From Pseudorasbora parva (Eukaryota; Chordata; Actinopteri; Cypriniformes; Gobionidae), in contig NC_090188.1 of NCBI RefSeq assembly GCF_024679245.1, forward strand, positions 32,830,624-32,894,623: DNA of 64,000 nucleotides, in the 5' to 3' direction. Made by a program: the position numbers and the translations under genes. Below are positions 15,904 through 27,513 of this stretch, piece after piece (positions within the stretch are counted from its first letter, which is position 1; every line of letters begins with the position of its first letter). The notes below the pieces were generated by a model. The model was not told the DNA's origin. It saw nothing but the letters and a program-made list of their open reading frames with translations, and searched no databases.

Positions 15904-16362
15904 AAAATGCTGAATCAAGATTTTGTTGTTTTTGGAACAAAATGTTTTTTCGATGCTTCAAGAGATTCGAATTAACTAACTGATGTCTCATATAGACTAT
16001 TTTGATTATGTTTTTATTACCATTCTGGACATGAACAGTATAGTATGCATTCACTTTCATGGATTAACAGAAAAGAAAATATCTTAAACTGTGCTCCGAA
16101 GATGAACTGAGGTCTTACTAGAAGGCAGAGTCTTAGCAGAAGGATTACAGTACGACAGTAATAATGTGTTAGCTGGTTAGCTGGAAACATACTTATTTTG
16201 AAAACACCTGGTAGAAAGTACATGCATCAATTATTATTCATATTTACAGGTTGTAATTGGTCAAAAAAAAAAAAAAAAACTGGGTACTGACCCACTTGTC
16301 AAGAGCAAGCGTTCTGTGAATCAGAGCTGAACTCCGAGATTTGAGAAGCAGTCGTCAGTTAA

Positions 16363-17247
16363 ATTACATTTACATTTACATTTAATCATTTAGCAGACGC
16401 TTTTATCCAAAGCGACTTACAAAAAAGGGGAGAGTAATAGAAGCAACGGAACAGACAAGGCCAAAAACCTGTAAGAGCTGTAAGAAATCTCAATTAATTA
16501 GCACAATACACAATTTTTTTTTTTTTTTTTTTTTTTTTAAAGACAGACATCTACAACAAAAACTCACGTCCGCACAGTGCCGAACACTGGATTTTGATAG
16601 CTAAGATAGCTACAACCCATTAGGACTAAGGCTGTTGCCCCAGCTGTTGTCGTTAATGCAATGGGTTGGTTTTGTATTCTAGCTAAACGCGCAGCAATAG
16701 CCATCTACAACAAAAACTCACGTACGCAATATACAGAACACTGGATTCTGATAGTTATGATTACTATGTAACATACCCGCCTGAAGGCGCAAATCCGGAT
16801 GAGAGACGTAGATATGATCCCGGAGTGTACGCTTTTGGTCGTTGCTGTGGTGATCAGTAAGTGCTATTCTGTATTGGTCAAGTGCAAATGGAAAAGATGT
16901 GTCTTAAGATGTTTTTTAAGAATGGCTACAGACTCGGCAGCACGAATTGAGATCGGCAGGTCATTCCACCAGGTAGGAACGGTCCAGGAAAATGTCTGTG
17001 AGAGCGATTTCATGCCTCTTTGGGATGGAACCACGAGGCGCCGCTCGTTCGCAGAACGCAAGCTTCTGGAGGGTGTGTAAGTCTGAGCAAGTGAGTTTAG
17101 GTATATTGGTGCCGAGCCAGAGGTTGTTTTGTAGGCGATAACTAGTGCCTTGAATTTGATGCGAGCAGCCATTGGCAACCAGTGCAGTTTGATGAAGAGA
17201 GTTAAATGATGTGTTTGTGGGCTGGTCAAGTTGTTTGTGGGCAGACA
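16363..17247 (-). mobile_element. 5'-truncated LINE 3' end (copy 1)
   Basis: Read on the minus strand, a 121-aa open frame carries the C-terminal signature of fish L2/CR1-like reverse transcriptase proteins (LHWLPMAARIKFKALVIAYK, then WWNDLPISIRAAESVAILKK). It is followed by a 3' untranslated region ending in AAGTCGCTTTGGATAAAAGC and an ATGTAAATGTAA tail. The reverse transcriptase core itself is missing, as expected for a 5'-truncated retroposed copy. A shorter copy in the opposite orientation sits at 43508-44232. Confidence 0.75.
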
Positions 17248-17742
17248 TTATGCAAATGTATAGTGATGTAGAGCTGTCAAGCAGTGGGATTCAAATGACA
17301 AATAACTCATAGGTGGGTCAGAGTCCATTTTTTTTTTCTTTTTTTTTGGTGGGATGGGGGGGGGGGGGGGGGTTGTAAACTGATACATTTGACTTTACAA
17401 GATTTCAGAACCTTCACATTCACAAACAGCTATATTACACACTGCATGAAATGATATTTAAGCCATAATAGGGACACATTAAACACAAACAAACACAAAA
17501 ACAAAACAAAAAAACACAGCAACATTACAATTCTAATCCTACCAGGGCCATAACTACCATAGGCATTAAGGGGGACTTGTGCCCCTCAATAATTAGAAAT
17601 GGCCAAATTGTCCTCGTAAAAATTTGACATTCTTGACGTTGCTTTGCTGCCCTCAATCACATACTGTTTAGATTTTTAGGCTGGCCTGCCTCAGCAGTCT
17701 CATCAATGTCAAAATGATTGAGATGGTCAATCAAGGCGGGCC
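17248..17742. other. no gene recognised; poly-G tract
   Basis: Contains a T-rich run followed by G-rich sequence (about 17346-17372, with a run of some 18 G). Otherwise anonymous. Confidence 0.6.
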
Positions 17743-18530
17743 TTAAAGGGTTAGTTTACCTAAAAATGAAAATTGGGTCGTTAATTACTCACCCTCAGGG
17801 CATTTGTTCATCTTCGGAACACATATTAAGATCATTTTTGTTGAAATCGGATGGCTCAGAAAGGCCTCCATTGACACCAATGTCATTTCCTCTCTCAAGA
17901 CCCATAAAAGGTAGGCTACTAAAGATGTTGTTAAGAGAATAGTTTTTGTGCGAAAAAAAGAAGAATAAATAACGACTTATACATTGATGGGTTGATTTCA
18001 AAACAATCTTTCATGCACTGTAAAAAAAAATAACTAAAAAAAGTAACCTGGTTGCTTTAAAATTTTGAGTTTATTTATTGAGTAAATTTGAGTTGATACA
18101 GTGAAGAAAATTGGTTTAATAAATAGACACTCAAAATATTATTGTATCTGAACCACATAAAAAAATTCACTGCGTCATCAGAAATAAAACACACAATTAC
18201 CCAATATGCTTACAAAATCTTTTAACAATATTTGAATAAAGGTTGTCGAGTCTCAAAAATGTTCATTGCATTAACTCAAATTTTTAATTTCAATGAGCTC
18301 AAAATTTTAAGGCAACCAAGTAACTTATTTTAAAATATTTTTTTTTACAGTGTCTTAAGAGAGGAAATGACATTGGTGTCAATTAAGGCCTTTCTGAGCC
18401 ATCAGATTTCAACAAAAAAATGTCTTCATTTGTGTTCCGAAGATGAATGGAGGTCTTACACGTTTCGAATGACATGAGGGTAAGTAATTAATGATAGAAA
18501 TTTTCATTTTTGGGTGAATGAACCCTTTAA
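17743..18530. mobile_element. foldback MITE, TTAA-flanked
   Basis: TTAA plus AGGGTTAGTTTACC on the left is mirrored by GGTGAATGAACCCT plus TTAA on the right. The arms stay complementary for about 150 bp (TTCATCTTCGGAACACA / TGTGTTCCGAAGATGAA). TTAA on both sides matches the target of piggyBac-type transposases. A second element is nested at 18016-18352. Relatives lie at 24951 and 53743. Confidence 0.75.
18016..18352. mobile_element. nested MITE, CACTGTAAAAAA ends
   Basis: CACTGTAAAAAAAAATAACT on the left and TTTTTTTTACAGTG on the right form inverted ends. Further inward, CAACCAAGTAACTTATTTTA mirrors AAAAAAGTAACCTGGTTG. It interrupts the palindrome of the surrounding TTAA element. No duplication could be resolved. 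Confidence 0.6.
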
Positions 18531-19814
18531 TGCTCAGAGTGCTTTCAAACGCAACGCTTTAGTTTTAACAATGAAAGAGTGTGTGGTAAGATGAAAGTAG
18601 ATAAAACATTTATATCTGGTAACTGTTAATATAACATTTGATTTTTACTTATAACAAAATCAAGTCAGAAGGTATAATGAGTAATAATCAGTGATGTGAA
18701 GCCGATTATGGTGTCCCATATTAAAAATGTGTGCATTTTCCATCCAAAGTGCACAATGGTAGTACTAGTGATGCTTGCCTTGGCAAACACTAATACAAAT
18801 CTACGCATTAATGAGGGCAATTAAGTAAATAAATAAAAGTAAATAAAAGCAGAATTTGCATTTACATTACAGCATCAAAACAAATACTTAGCATTTAACA
18901 TGGACTGTAAGGCACTCTTCACCGCTTTATCGCTAAAAACACAAGCTCTGTGTCAGCCAAATGAGATAATTGCTAGACTAGAGTAGACACTGCCCTTGAC
19001 GGCACTAAATGTGTTTTTAGAATGTGTCTGCAGAGAATATCTTCCAAATGCAATTTTCTGAATGCAATAAGCTTCCACAGTCCTCGTTCATTAGAGTGAT
19101 GTAAATGAGCACTCCGCAAATACAAGAAGAGGAGGTGGAGCCCGATGACATCACGAGGAGAAGGTCAAGACTACAAACAGCACTTCAGAAGCTTGTCTGG
19201 ATTAATTGGCCCTGTGAGGAAACATTAGAACAGTTAGAGAAGCTGTGGCGCCTAAACACTCCCTGACCCATGGTTAAGTGTGAGGAGAATCACGTCTGCA
19301 AATCCGTTACAACAAACAAAGCAATCTCTCGGGGAACAGTAAAGACATGCTCATCAGAGAGCAAAGGATTCGTAATTGTTGCCCTTTGACACGGAAATGG
19401 TTGAGATTATGGCAGCATGACAACAGTATCAGAGTTTTATGCACCGTTACTCGATGACAGCACAAACAAATCCATCACACTGATAACTACAATTCTCAAC
19501 ATTGAAAAGAAGATGTTCCACGGGATAATGACGTAATGATGCCATCGCAGGAATACATAAAATGTTAAAACATATTCAAATAGAAAATAATCATTTAAAT
19601 TAGTAAAAATGTGCGCTGTCAATCGATTAAAAATAATTAACAAATTACTCACACCCTTTTTCTGTAATTATTTGTGTATTTGTATTATTTAAAATGTTTG
19701 TGTTATTTGAAGAGCGTGTTAGTAATATAATCAACAATAATAGTCAAAATAGGCAAAAGATCATACACAGGCAAGCAGTCAAAACAGACAAATGAGATAG
19801 GAGAGAAAGGGTAA
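18531..19814. other. no gene recognised
   Basis: No exon or repeat could be supported. Base composition is ordinary for the window. Confidence 0.5.
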
Positions 19815-19822
19815 TCCAAAAC

Positions 19823-21458
19823 TAGGGATGGCTGACGCGAACCTGACGTTTCGACGCTGTGTCGAGATCCCGAAGCGCGGATGTTTCGAAACACTGCTCC
19901 GAGCTGTGATTCGACACACCCATGTCACGTGACTGCCGCTAAACGAAGCACCGAAGTGTTTCATCAGGTGCGCCTGTCGAGACTGCTTTGATTAAAAGGG
20001 GCGGGAACAAACCGCACAGTCACACATCTGAATGAACCTCATTCCCCACAGTTTAAAAGTCAAGATAATCCATCTTCACCTCGTGGGTTTTTGTCAGAGG
20101 AGAGAGATTTTGTGATATAAGTGAGATTTATTGTGTGCTTTGGTTAGTTATATTTAGGCTAGATTTAAATGAGATAGGCTATATTGACTGATCAGTGACC
20201 GATAGGATAGATATAGGCTAGTAACACATTCATATAGGCTAAATTAGAATTATATATATAGAATTATATAGATATATAAGATATTCATAGGTGATATATA
20301 TTTTTGTTTTATTTTATTCATTTATTTAATAGGGACCAAGCTTATTCATGAAAATTGTTGTATAAAAAGACACCATGTAAATATGCCAGAATTAGTAAAA
20401 ATAACTACTTTTCATCTGCAGTCCCTATAGGCAGATAACAAAAATAACAAAGACAGCCAACAATCATACAACATCATTCACATTCACCAAAAAAATTAAA
20501 CAAAAAATTACACAAATGGCAAGACATTGTTCATTCACCTCTATACTACATTCAGATTTACAGTGTAAGTGTACATGTGCTATTGATAAATGTATGACAG
20601 TTACATATGAGTACACCTCTGGTTTTCAAGAAGCCACTGTTTTAAGTGAGTTTTAAAGGTGTTGAGTGTAGGACATTCTCTTGTTGAAAGGGGCAAGCTA
20701 TTCCAGAGTTTACCACCTATTACTGACAAAACATTTTGCCCAAAAGTGGTGAGCCTAAACGGTATCACGCAGTCTCCTTTGACACAGGCCCGTGTATAAC
20801 CTCCACTGTCAAGTCTTTGAAAAAAGCCATGCAGTGGAGTGGGAGCAAGATTATGTCACATTTTGTATACTAAACAAGTGTACTTAAACGCCTAAAATTA
20901 TCAAAGCTTAAAAATGTATGCTTCTCTAAAATATCGCAATGATGAAATGACAATGCTTTTTTTAATCAAAAACGAAATCTCGTACTACATCTGGTGTGGG
21001 AGCATTTCCATTTGGAAACACCACATAAAGTGAGATGTGTGTATTGTATTGACCCAGAATGCAGGATCCATTAACCTAATTTTCAGTAATTTTCACTCAT
21101 TTGTATGTCATAATTCATATTTTTTAATAAAAAATGTTATGGAACAAATGACACATTGTGGCTTTTTTTTCTTTTAATAATCTTAATTTTTCAAAAAAAC
21201 AAAACTAAAAACTAAAGTTATTTACAATGAGGAGGCTACAGGTTACAAAACCAAGTAGTTGTGAGCCAGATGTTAAAAACGTTTTTGTTTTTTTGTTTTT
21301 TTACATAGTAGATCACAGTCAAGGTTATTTCAGATCAATACACGCCAGTGTCCACTAGATGGCGTCATGGAGACGGGTGTCGGGTGTTGTTTCGAAGCTT
21401 CGGCACATTTGCTTCAACTGTTTCAGTGCTTCACGAAGCCTCGGTCTGCCCATCACTA
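19823..21458. mobile_element. non-autonomous hAT element, 1.6 kb
   Basis: A perfect 8-bp duplication, TCCAAAAC (19815-19822 and 21459-21466), brackets inverted ends: TAGGGATGG-C on the left and the complement of GCCCATCACTA on the right. GTTTCGAAAC- and CGAAGC-rich subterminal sequence is found in both arms. No transposase frame is present. The interior (about 20310-20930) looks like an older retroelement 3' region (AATAGGGACCAAGC..., GAAAGGGGCAAGCTATTCCA) that I cannot name. Confidence 0.8.
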
Positions 21459-21692
21459 TCCAAAACCAAGATACAAGAAACCAGGGAACCCACTCAGAAA
21501 TGCAATGATACCACAAACAAGATTTTGCAGTGAATGCGGTTATATAGGTTTATATAGGCTGAAGTAATGAGGTAAATGAGATACAGGTTTAAACAATGAG
21601 TGCTGATGAGTCCGGGTAAAGGATTATGGGAAAGGAAGTCTTTGATGGAATGTACAGTCTGGGGTGGTGTGCCCTCTGGTGGTAATCTGGGA

Positions 21693-22593
21693 TAGCCTGG
21701 GAAAACCCAGACAACTTCCGGCAAATTATATTTGCTCTACAAGAAGTCTGGCAAAGAGCCCATTAAAGCCCATTTCTAATCCGTCGAAATCGCAGAACCA
21801 ATCGGACACGTTGGGGCAGGCTTTACACAATGACTACAGCGTAGCGACGGTGAAAGATGGATGCCGCTATGGAACACCACTCGTTCAAATCAGCTATCTG
21901 TTTTAAGCGATTTAAACTTTTCCTTTTCGTTAAAATCCGAGCAAAGAACAACACTCGGCTACCAGATGTGGATTACAACGGATACTTTGATGAGGAGGAT
22001 GGGGAGTGTGATCATGTGCTAACTCCACACAGCAGCTCTGGATCTGGCCTTTCTGTGATTATTTCCACAGACTAGATCTGGTAGTCATGTAAAAATTGTA
22101 AATCATTGTAATAAATAACTAGCATAACTGCTCAAGTCTGAAAATTTTGAAATGAAATGACTAAATTTGAATAAAGTTTGTGAGACAATTTTTTCAAAGA
22201 CTCATCAATATTATTTTATTTTCAAAATATTGCAAACCGCGTTCTAATCGCAATTCAAATGCCACAAAAGCGAACAGAGCTTGATGTTTTCTAAGATGTT
22301 TCAGTCGGTCTGAGATGCTATGAGGTTTTCCGAATTTTTTAAAATGTTGATGGAGTGGCGGTGGAAACCAGCTATTATCATATTTCTTTTACAACAATGG
22401 CAAAAGTTGTCAGAAGCCATTGCAACATCTTCCTCAAAATCACAAACAGAGGATTGCTGTTTTAGATGTTTCTCCGTCGTTCTACATTCGTCATCGTCCG
22501 TTGGTGATGCCCCTTTGGAAATGATTACTCTATGAAGCTTTGCCAGACCATAACTCAGTTACTTCTGAGAATGGTCTGGTTTTAACCAGGCTA
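21693..22593. mobile_element. MITE with TAGCCTGG ends
   Basis: The left end TAGCCTGGGAAAACCCAGAC pairs with the complement of the right end, TAGCCTGGTTAAAACCAGAC. The flanks AATCTGGGA (684-692 of the 21-kb block) and AATCTGGGG (22594-22602) form a 9-bp duplication with one mismatch. A 72-aa acidic open frame inside (about 21857-22075) has no recognisable domain. Superfamily uncertain. Confidence 0.65.
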
Positions 22594-23151
22594 AATCTGG
22601 GGCACTCTCACTGGTGAATTGTGACATAGCCCCCCATCCTCAAAGAAGCGGCTTCCAGACACTCTTAAAATTGGACAGGAGGGAGATGGAGCGGAGGTGG
22701 AACCGAGGGCGGGATAGAGGGCCAGGCCTGTGCAGCGAAAGAGGACCAGAAGATTCAGACAGAGCTGGCAGTCAGGGCGTAGCAGGCTGGGAAGAAGACC
22801 AGAAGGGCAGACCACCATGGCGGACCAGATGATCACCACAGCAGTGTAGACGGATTTGAAGTCAGTGGCTGGAGCCATCTCTGGACCCTGGACATGGACT
22901 ATGACGGGATGAGAATCTGGACTGTCGGATACTGCGGGAGTGCAGTGTTCCTCTTTTGCAACTCCCACAGTGATTGCAGGACCACTCAGTTGAAGTGCCA
23001 GCTTGATATAAAATTCCAGAGTCCAATTAGGGTTGTGCAATGGCATGCTTGAGCTGAGCGGCTCAGACATGCCCCCCTGAAAAAAAAAAAAAATCATAAG
23101 AGCGATTTCACCCATTTTAGACAAATGAGCCAGTTCAACAAAGTCCCTCAC
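22594..23151 (-). pseudogene. gag-like retroelement fragment
   Basis: A minus-strand open frame of about 186 codons contains a phrase typical of gag proteins of fish LTR retroelements: YVRDFVELAHLS-like start, then MSEPLSSSMPLHNPNWTLE and YIKLALQLSG. From memory this motif order recurs in fish Gypsy-like gag proteins. No protease, reverse transcriptase or LTR is near, so it is an isolated relic. Codons after about residue 90 lose resemblance. Confidence 0.5.
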
Positions 23152-23159
23152 ATACTCCT

Positions 23160-24804
23160 CAATAGGACAGTCTCCTTAACGGAGATGCAGGATTCTTGCT
23201 ACTGGATTAATTGGTAAGGTTCTTTGGTAAGTGTAATGTAACTGCTGACAAATAATATGTGCCTATAGGTGAATCCACAATGCACGTACTCTCGTCTTAC
23301 AGTATTACACACACAGGGATTTTCCATGCGCATGAGACAATGTGCTCAGATCATTAAAATAGGGTCCTTTATCTACAGAATTTGCACAATTCTTGCAATT
23401 GCCTGACCAGTGAATTGAGATTAAAATGGTAAGACCATTAAAAGACCACTAACAATGGTTGGTCCTTGGCCGTGTCCTATGTTTATTTTTTATTTTTTTC
23501 AGGAGTGTTGTGAAATATGGTCATTGTGAGATTTAAAGTCAGCTGTGAGATATAAAGTAACATTACACGATTTAAAGTGGTATAAAGTCAGAATTATGAG
23601 GAAAAAGTCAAATTACAAGATCTTATAAGGCCTAAATAAGCAAATCTAGTTATTTTTTTCTTTAAAAAAAAACTATAAAGTCATGAACCTGAAGCTTTGG
23701 ATATCAAATGTCAACATCGAAATATCTGGCATCATCAATATGTTTGAGGACTTAAAGCTTCTTGTCACCTGTCACTGCTGACAGGCCGCTGGAATGGAAG
23801 AGCGAATCAGGTGAACAAAGATCATGTGCTGATGTTCACAACAGCACACGGCAACAGCAGCTTCGCATGTCAAGATCACTTGACTTTCTGCTTCATAGTT
23901 ATATTGCTTCTCAAATAAAACTTTTCTGACACATCAATCATTTAGAGGAATAGAGAAGTGTCAGACTTTGACTGGTTTGTTCAGAGAAGTTGGGGGGGGG
24001 GGGGGGGGGACCAGGTTGTAGATCATTTATTTACATGAACCATATTGTTTAGTACGCTGTTAGTTGAGTGTACTACAAAAACTAGGCCTCACTTTTACTC
24101 ACTAACAAACACATAAACAAACCAATGAATGAATGAACAAATAAAAAACAGCATTTATAAATATGTACGGTAACTAAAACATTATTTAGAGAGCTGCAGG
24201 CAGCGCTAAACAGATCACTTTCATAATTGTAGTGTATTAATGAATGCACATTTCATGATAAAAATGTTAGTTATTTTAGGTAATATAATCGGACTGCTTT
24301 TAGATTACTTTTGATCTAACTTGCTTAAAACATCAATTTGAATAGTATAATAGGTTACCATTTTGTAAATATTATTTTTGATTATTTTTATCAACAACAT
24401 GAAGTGCATTAAACATTACATTACATAAAGTATCCCAGACACGATTTGGGAAGGAAAAAGCTAATAAAAATGTATGAAAAGCTTATAATTAATTCAGTCT
24501 TCAAAATCTGAAACGAAAAGAACTAAGTGATTTTAAATAAAAACTAAATAATACACCAACATACCAACACACGATATTAAATATTTTATGTTTATGCTGT
24601 GTGATTCATCAATTGTCCATGTAATTTTAGTCACCTGAGTAGAGGATGATCTGTGTGTGCAATTTCATAAATGTGCAAGCCTTTCTGAACATATATAAGT
24701 AATAGGCGTTTAGAAAGAAAGGAAAAAAAAGATAACAAAAACAATTAATGATTAATTTACTACAATTTTGTGTAACTAGTCTGATTATAAGTATTAAAGT
24801 TGAA
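23160..24804. other. no gene recognised; poly-G run
   Basis: Anonymous AT-rich DNA with a run of about 17 G near 23993-24009. No supported exon. Confidence 0.5.
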
Positions 24805-24899
24805 CCCAGTAAATAGGACCCATTAAAACAACCCAATTTCTGGGTTTGTCCATTATCAACCCAACTTGGGTTGTTTTTAACCCAGCATTTTTTAGAGTG
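24805..24899. mobile_element. fragment of the CACTCTAAAAAATGCTGGG MITE
   Basis: Ends in TTAACCCAGCATTTTTTAGAGTGTA, the same terminal sequence as the element at 12330-13697. Only one terminus is recognisable. Confidence 0.6.
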
Positions 24900-24950
24900 T
24901 ATGTAATCCAGATTACACATAATGAGTAGCTACCCACATAATCACCTTTT

Positions 24951-25207
24951 CAGTTTACCCAAAATGAAAAAATCTGTCATTTTTACTGACCCTCTAGTTG
25001 TTCCAAATCTGTATGAATTTCTTTCTTCTGCAGAACACAAAACACAATGTTTTGAAGAATATGGGTAGCCAAACAGTTGATGGGCCCATTGACTGTTTGG
25101 GTACCCATATTCTTCAAAATATCTTTAGTGTTTAGCAGACAAATAAAATCAAACAGATTTGAAACAGCTTGATGGTGAATTTTCATTTCTTTTTTGGGTG
25201 AACATTA
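24951..25207. mobile_element. foldback MITE with near-perfect central palindrome
   Basis: The outer ends (CAGTTTACCCAAAATGAAAA / TTTCATTTCTTTTTTGGGTGAAC) belong to the same group as the 17743 element. The centre, about 25052-25121, is a near-perfect palindrome (ATATGGGTA..CAAACAGTTGATGGG and its mirror) capable of a long hairpin. Confidence 0.7.
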
Positions 25208-25802
25208 AGGCTGCTATGCAAACATCCTCATCGCATGTAAAACAGCGTTTACTCACAGGTTGTGGGGTTGTTACAGTTCCAATATAATTTGTGCTGCTCC
25301 ATCCTTCAGTACCAGCCTCTTTGGAAAGCCTGATTAGTTTGTGACAGGTTCATAAAACAATCCATGCTGAAATGGGGCACACAACCTATTAAGGTCAACA
25401 AAAAATCAAACAATAAATGTTGTTTTTATGCTCTTTAATGTGGTGTGACAAATGGCTGTAGCTAGCTGCCTAGTGGATTCAAACAGCAGCGCTGTATAAC
25501 ACTCATAATCACTCTCCGCTGCACTGCAAGTGTGAGAGATCCAAAAATACTGTAAAAAATATTGTGAAATATTACAAAAAAATTAACAAACATCAGAAAG
25601 TAACACACACACACGTGCGTGCATGATTTTATCCATTACAAACCATCTAATTTCCTTTTACACAAATGAAGTTGTTCTAATTATATTCAGCGAAAAGGAG
25701 ACATCACATTTTTAAGTGTAAATGTAACCATGCTATTTTAATGCTATTTTATGACATGCATCCTCCGAAACATGAAGCCTTTCATGTTTGAGCAGATAGT
25801 GT

Positions 25803-26171
25803 TTGTGTTCTGTGAGAGAAGATAGTACTGGGTTTCTGGGGGAAATGAAACAGGGGGATCTGGACTTATTTTTGAAAGTGCAAAATAGTCTCATCTTCTC
25901 TCACATTGTCAACAACCTGCTGTTTACTGTCTTTCAGAGTTTCTCCATCTCACTTACGCATAAAACATTCATAACTGAGATGGCAGATGAAAGAGCAGCG
26001 CTGGGTAAAAATGAAGCAAAAAGAGACGAAGAGCAAGAGAAGGAGAAGGAGAAAGAGAGAGAGAAAGTAAGGGAGGAAGAGGAGAGGAAAAGCGAGATGG
26101 TTCTCCTGAGGGCCAATCCCTCTCTGATTGCCATGCAGAAGTATAAACATGTCTTTCAAAGAAGGCACTAA
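25803..26171 (+). CDS. unassigned Glu/Lys-rich open frame
   Basis: A 122-codon open frame from ATG to stop. Its second half, from an internal Met at about codon 60, is highly charged (repeating EKEKERE and REEEER), predicts a coiled coil or single helix, and ends in a more ordinary sequence (LLRANPSLIAMQKYKHVFQRR). A CTGTCTTTCAG acceptor-like sequence precedes the charged part, so it may be a terminal exon beginning near 25938. I recognise no family. Simple-sequence purine bias alone could produce it. Confidence 0.2.
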   Translation: MCSVREDSTGFLGEMKQGDLDLFLKVQNSLIFSHIVNNLLFTVFQSFSISLTHKTFITEMADERAALGKNEAKRDEEQEKEKEKEREKVREEEERKSEMVLLRANPSLIAMQKYKHVFQRRH

Positions 26172-26574
26172 ACATAGACTTATCATAATCCTCAGAAATA
26201 ATACACAGGATTGCACATTCAATGTGTAACTCCAAAAAATGACTCATAAAAATCCAACATAATAACTAGTTGAAATGTTACACCTCAGATGCACAGTGAA
26301 GATGTAAATATTTGCTTCTTTGGCAGATTTTTCATCTTATCTCTCATACTTAAGAAACATTGCATTTTAATGCAATTCACTATAGGAAAAAGCAGGGCTT
26401 CATCGCTGCTATGAGTGAAAAAATTCACAGTAGTTCAACAATGTCTTAAGGGTTCATATAATAGTACAAGCACTTTTACAAGATGATTATATGGAAATAT
26501 GTGTTGGCAATGCCTGTACACAACCATCCTATAAGGATAAAAATACATCTAGAAAAAAATCTCCTTATATGCAG

Positions 26575-26990
26575 AGGTGGAAAGTAACGAAACATTTACT
26601 CGCGTTACTGTAATTGAGTAGCTTTAAAAATCTGTAATTTTACTTTTACTTAAGTACATTTTGATTAAAGTATTGTACTTCACTACATTTTAAACCACAT
26701 CCGTTACTGAGTAAAAATAAATCATTAATGCATTATGCAAAGGGAGGACGCGGGGCGCGGGAGAGAACATGCGCGCAAATATCAGATGGAGACGAACAAG
26801 ACAAACGTCAGTGACGCAGACCCAGGTGAAAGCAAAACGCCGTCGTGAACCCCTGGCTAGTATGGAAATACTTTGGATATAGAAAAAAATAATGTGGTGT
26901 TGTCCTGGAGGGTATCAAATGTGCACAAAATGTGGATGCAAATGAAGAAACACATAGAACATGTTCGGGCACACATCCCTCTGTGCAAAT
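26575..26990. repeat. possible dispersed repeat
   Basis: Begins GCAGAGGTGGAAAGTAACGAA and runs through ACTTTTACTTAAGTACATTTTG, wording I associate with an abundant fish element. Neither terminus nor a duplication is clear. Confidence 0.35.
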
Positions 26991-27513
26991 AAAGGTATGT
27001 TTATAACTTAAAGGGGGGGGGGGTGAAATGCTGTTTCATGCATACTGAGCTTTTTACACTGTTAAAGACTTGGATTACCATCCTAAACATAGACAAAGTT
27101 TCAAAAACTAAAGTTGGACGTTTGATGGAGTATTTCTGTGTTAAAAATACTCCTTCCGGTTTCTCACAAGTTTCAGAGAGTTTTTTTCGAGTATGGGTCT
27201 ACTTGACGTTAATAGATCGGAAGGTCCTTGTATGGGCCGTACGGGCTCTCTTCCCGGTAGGGTGTGTGCGCTTGACTAGAGCGAAAGAGGAAATGCACGC
27301 CCGGAAACACTCGCTCAGATGCAGATCCAGTCGATCCAGGCGCCGCGCTCCACTTTATTCCTATGGGTGACGTCGAGCGACTTCAACGCTTCAGCACAGC
27401 ATTCCGGGAAGGCAGCGCTGCATTTGAACCGATTTGAACGCAGAATTGACGGGAAGCTTCACAACATCGTTTCAGTCACGCCACAATCAGGCAAAAAAAA
27501 AAAAAAAAAAAAC

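Noticed and set aside
16799..17080. 93-codon plus-strand frame with a near-copy on the minus strand at 43504-43728
   Set aside because: Antisense reading of the LINE 3' coding region, which has the recognisable protein on the other strand.
22614..22832. Charged plus-strand frame (RREMERRWNRGRDRG)
   Set aside because: Antisense to the gag-like fragment; compositional bias only.
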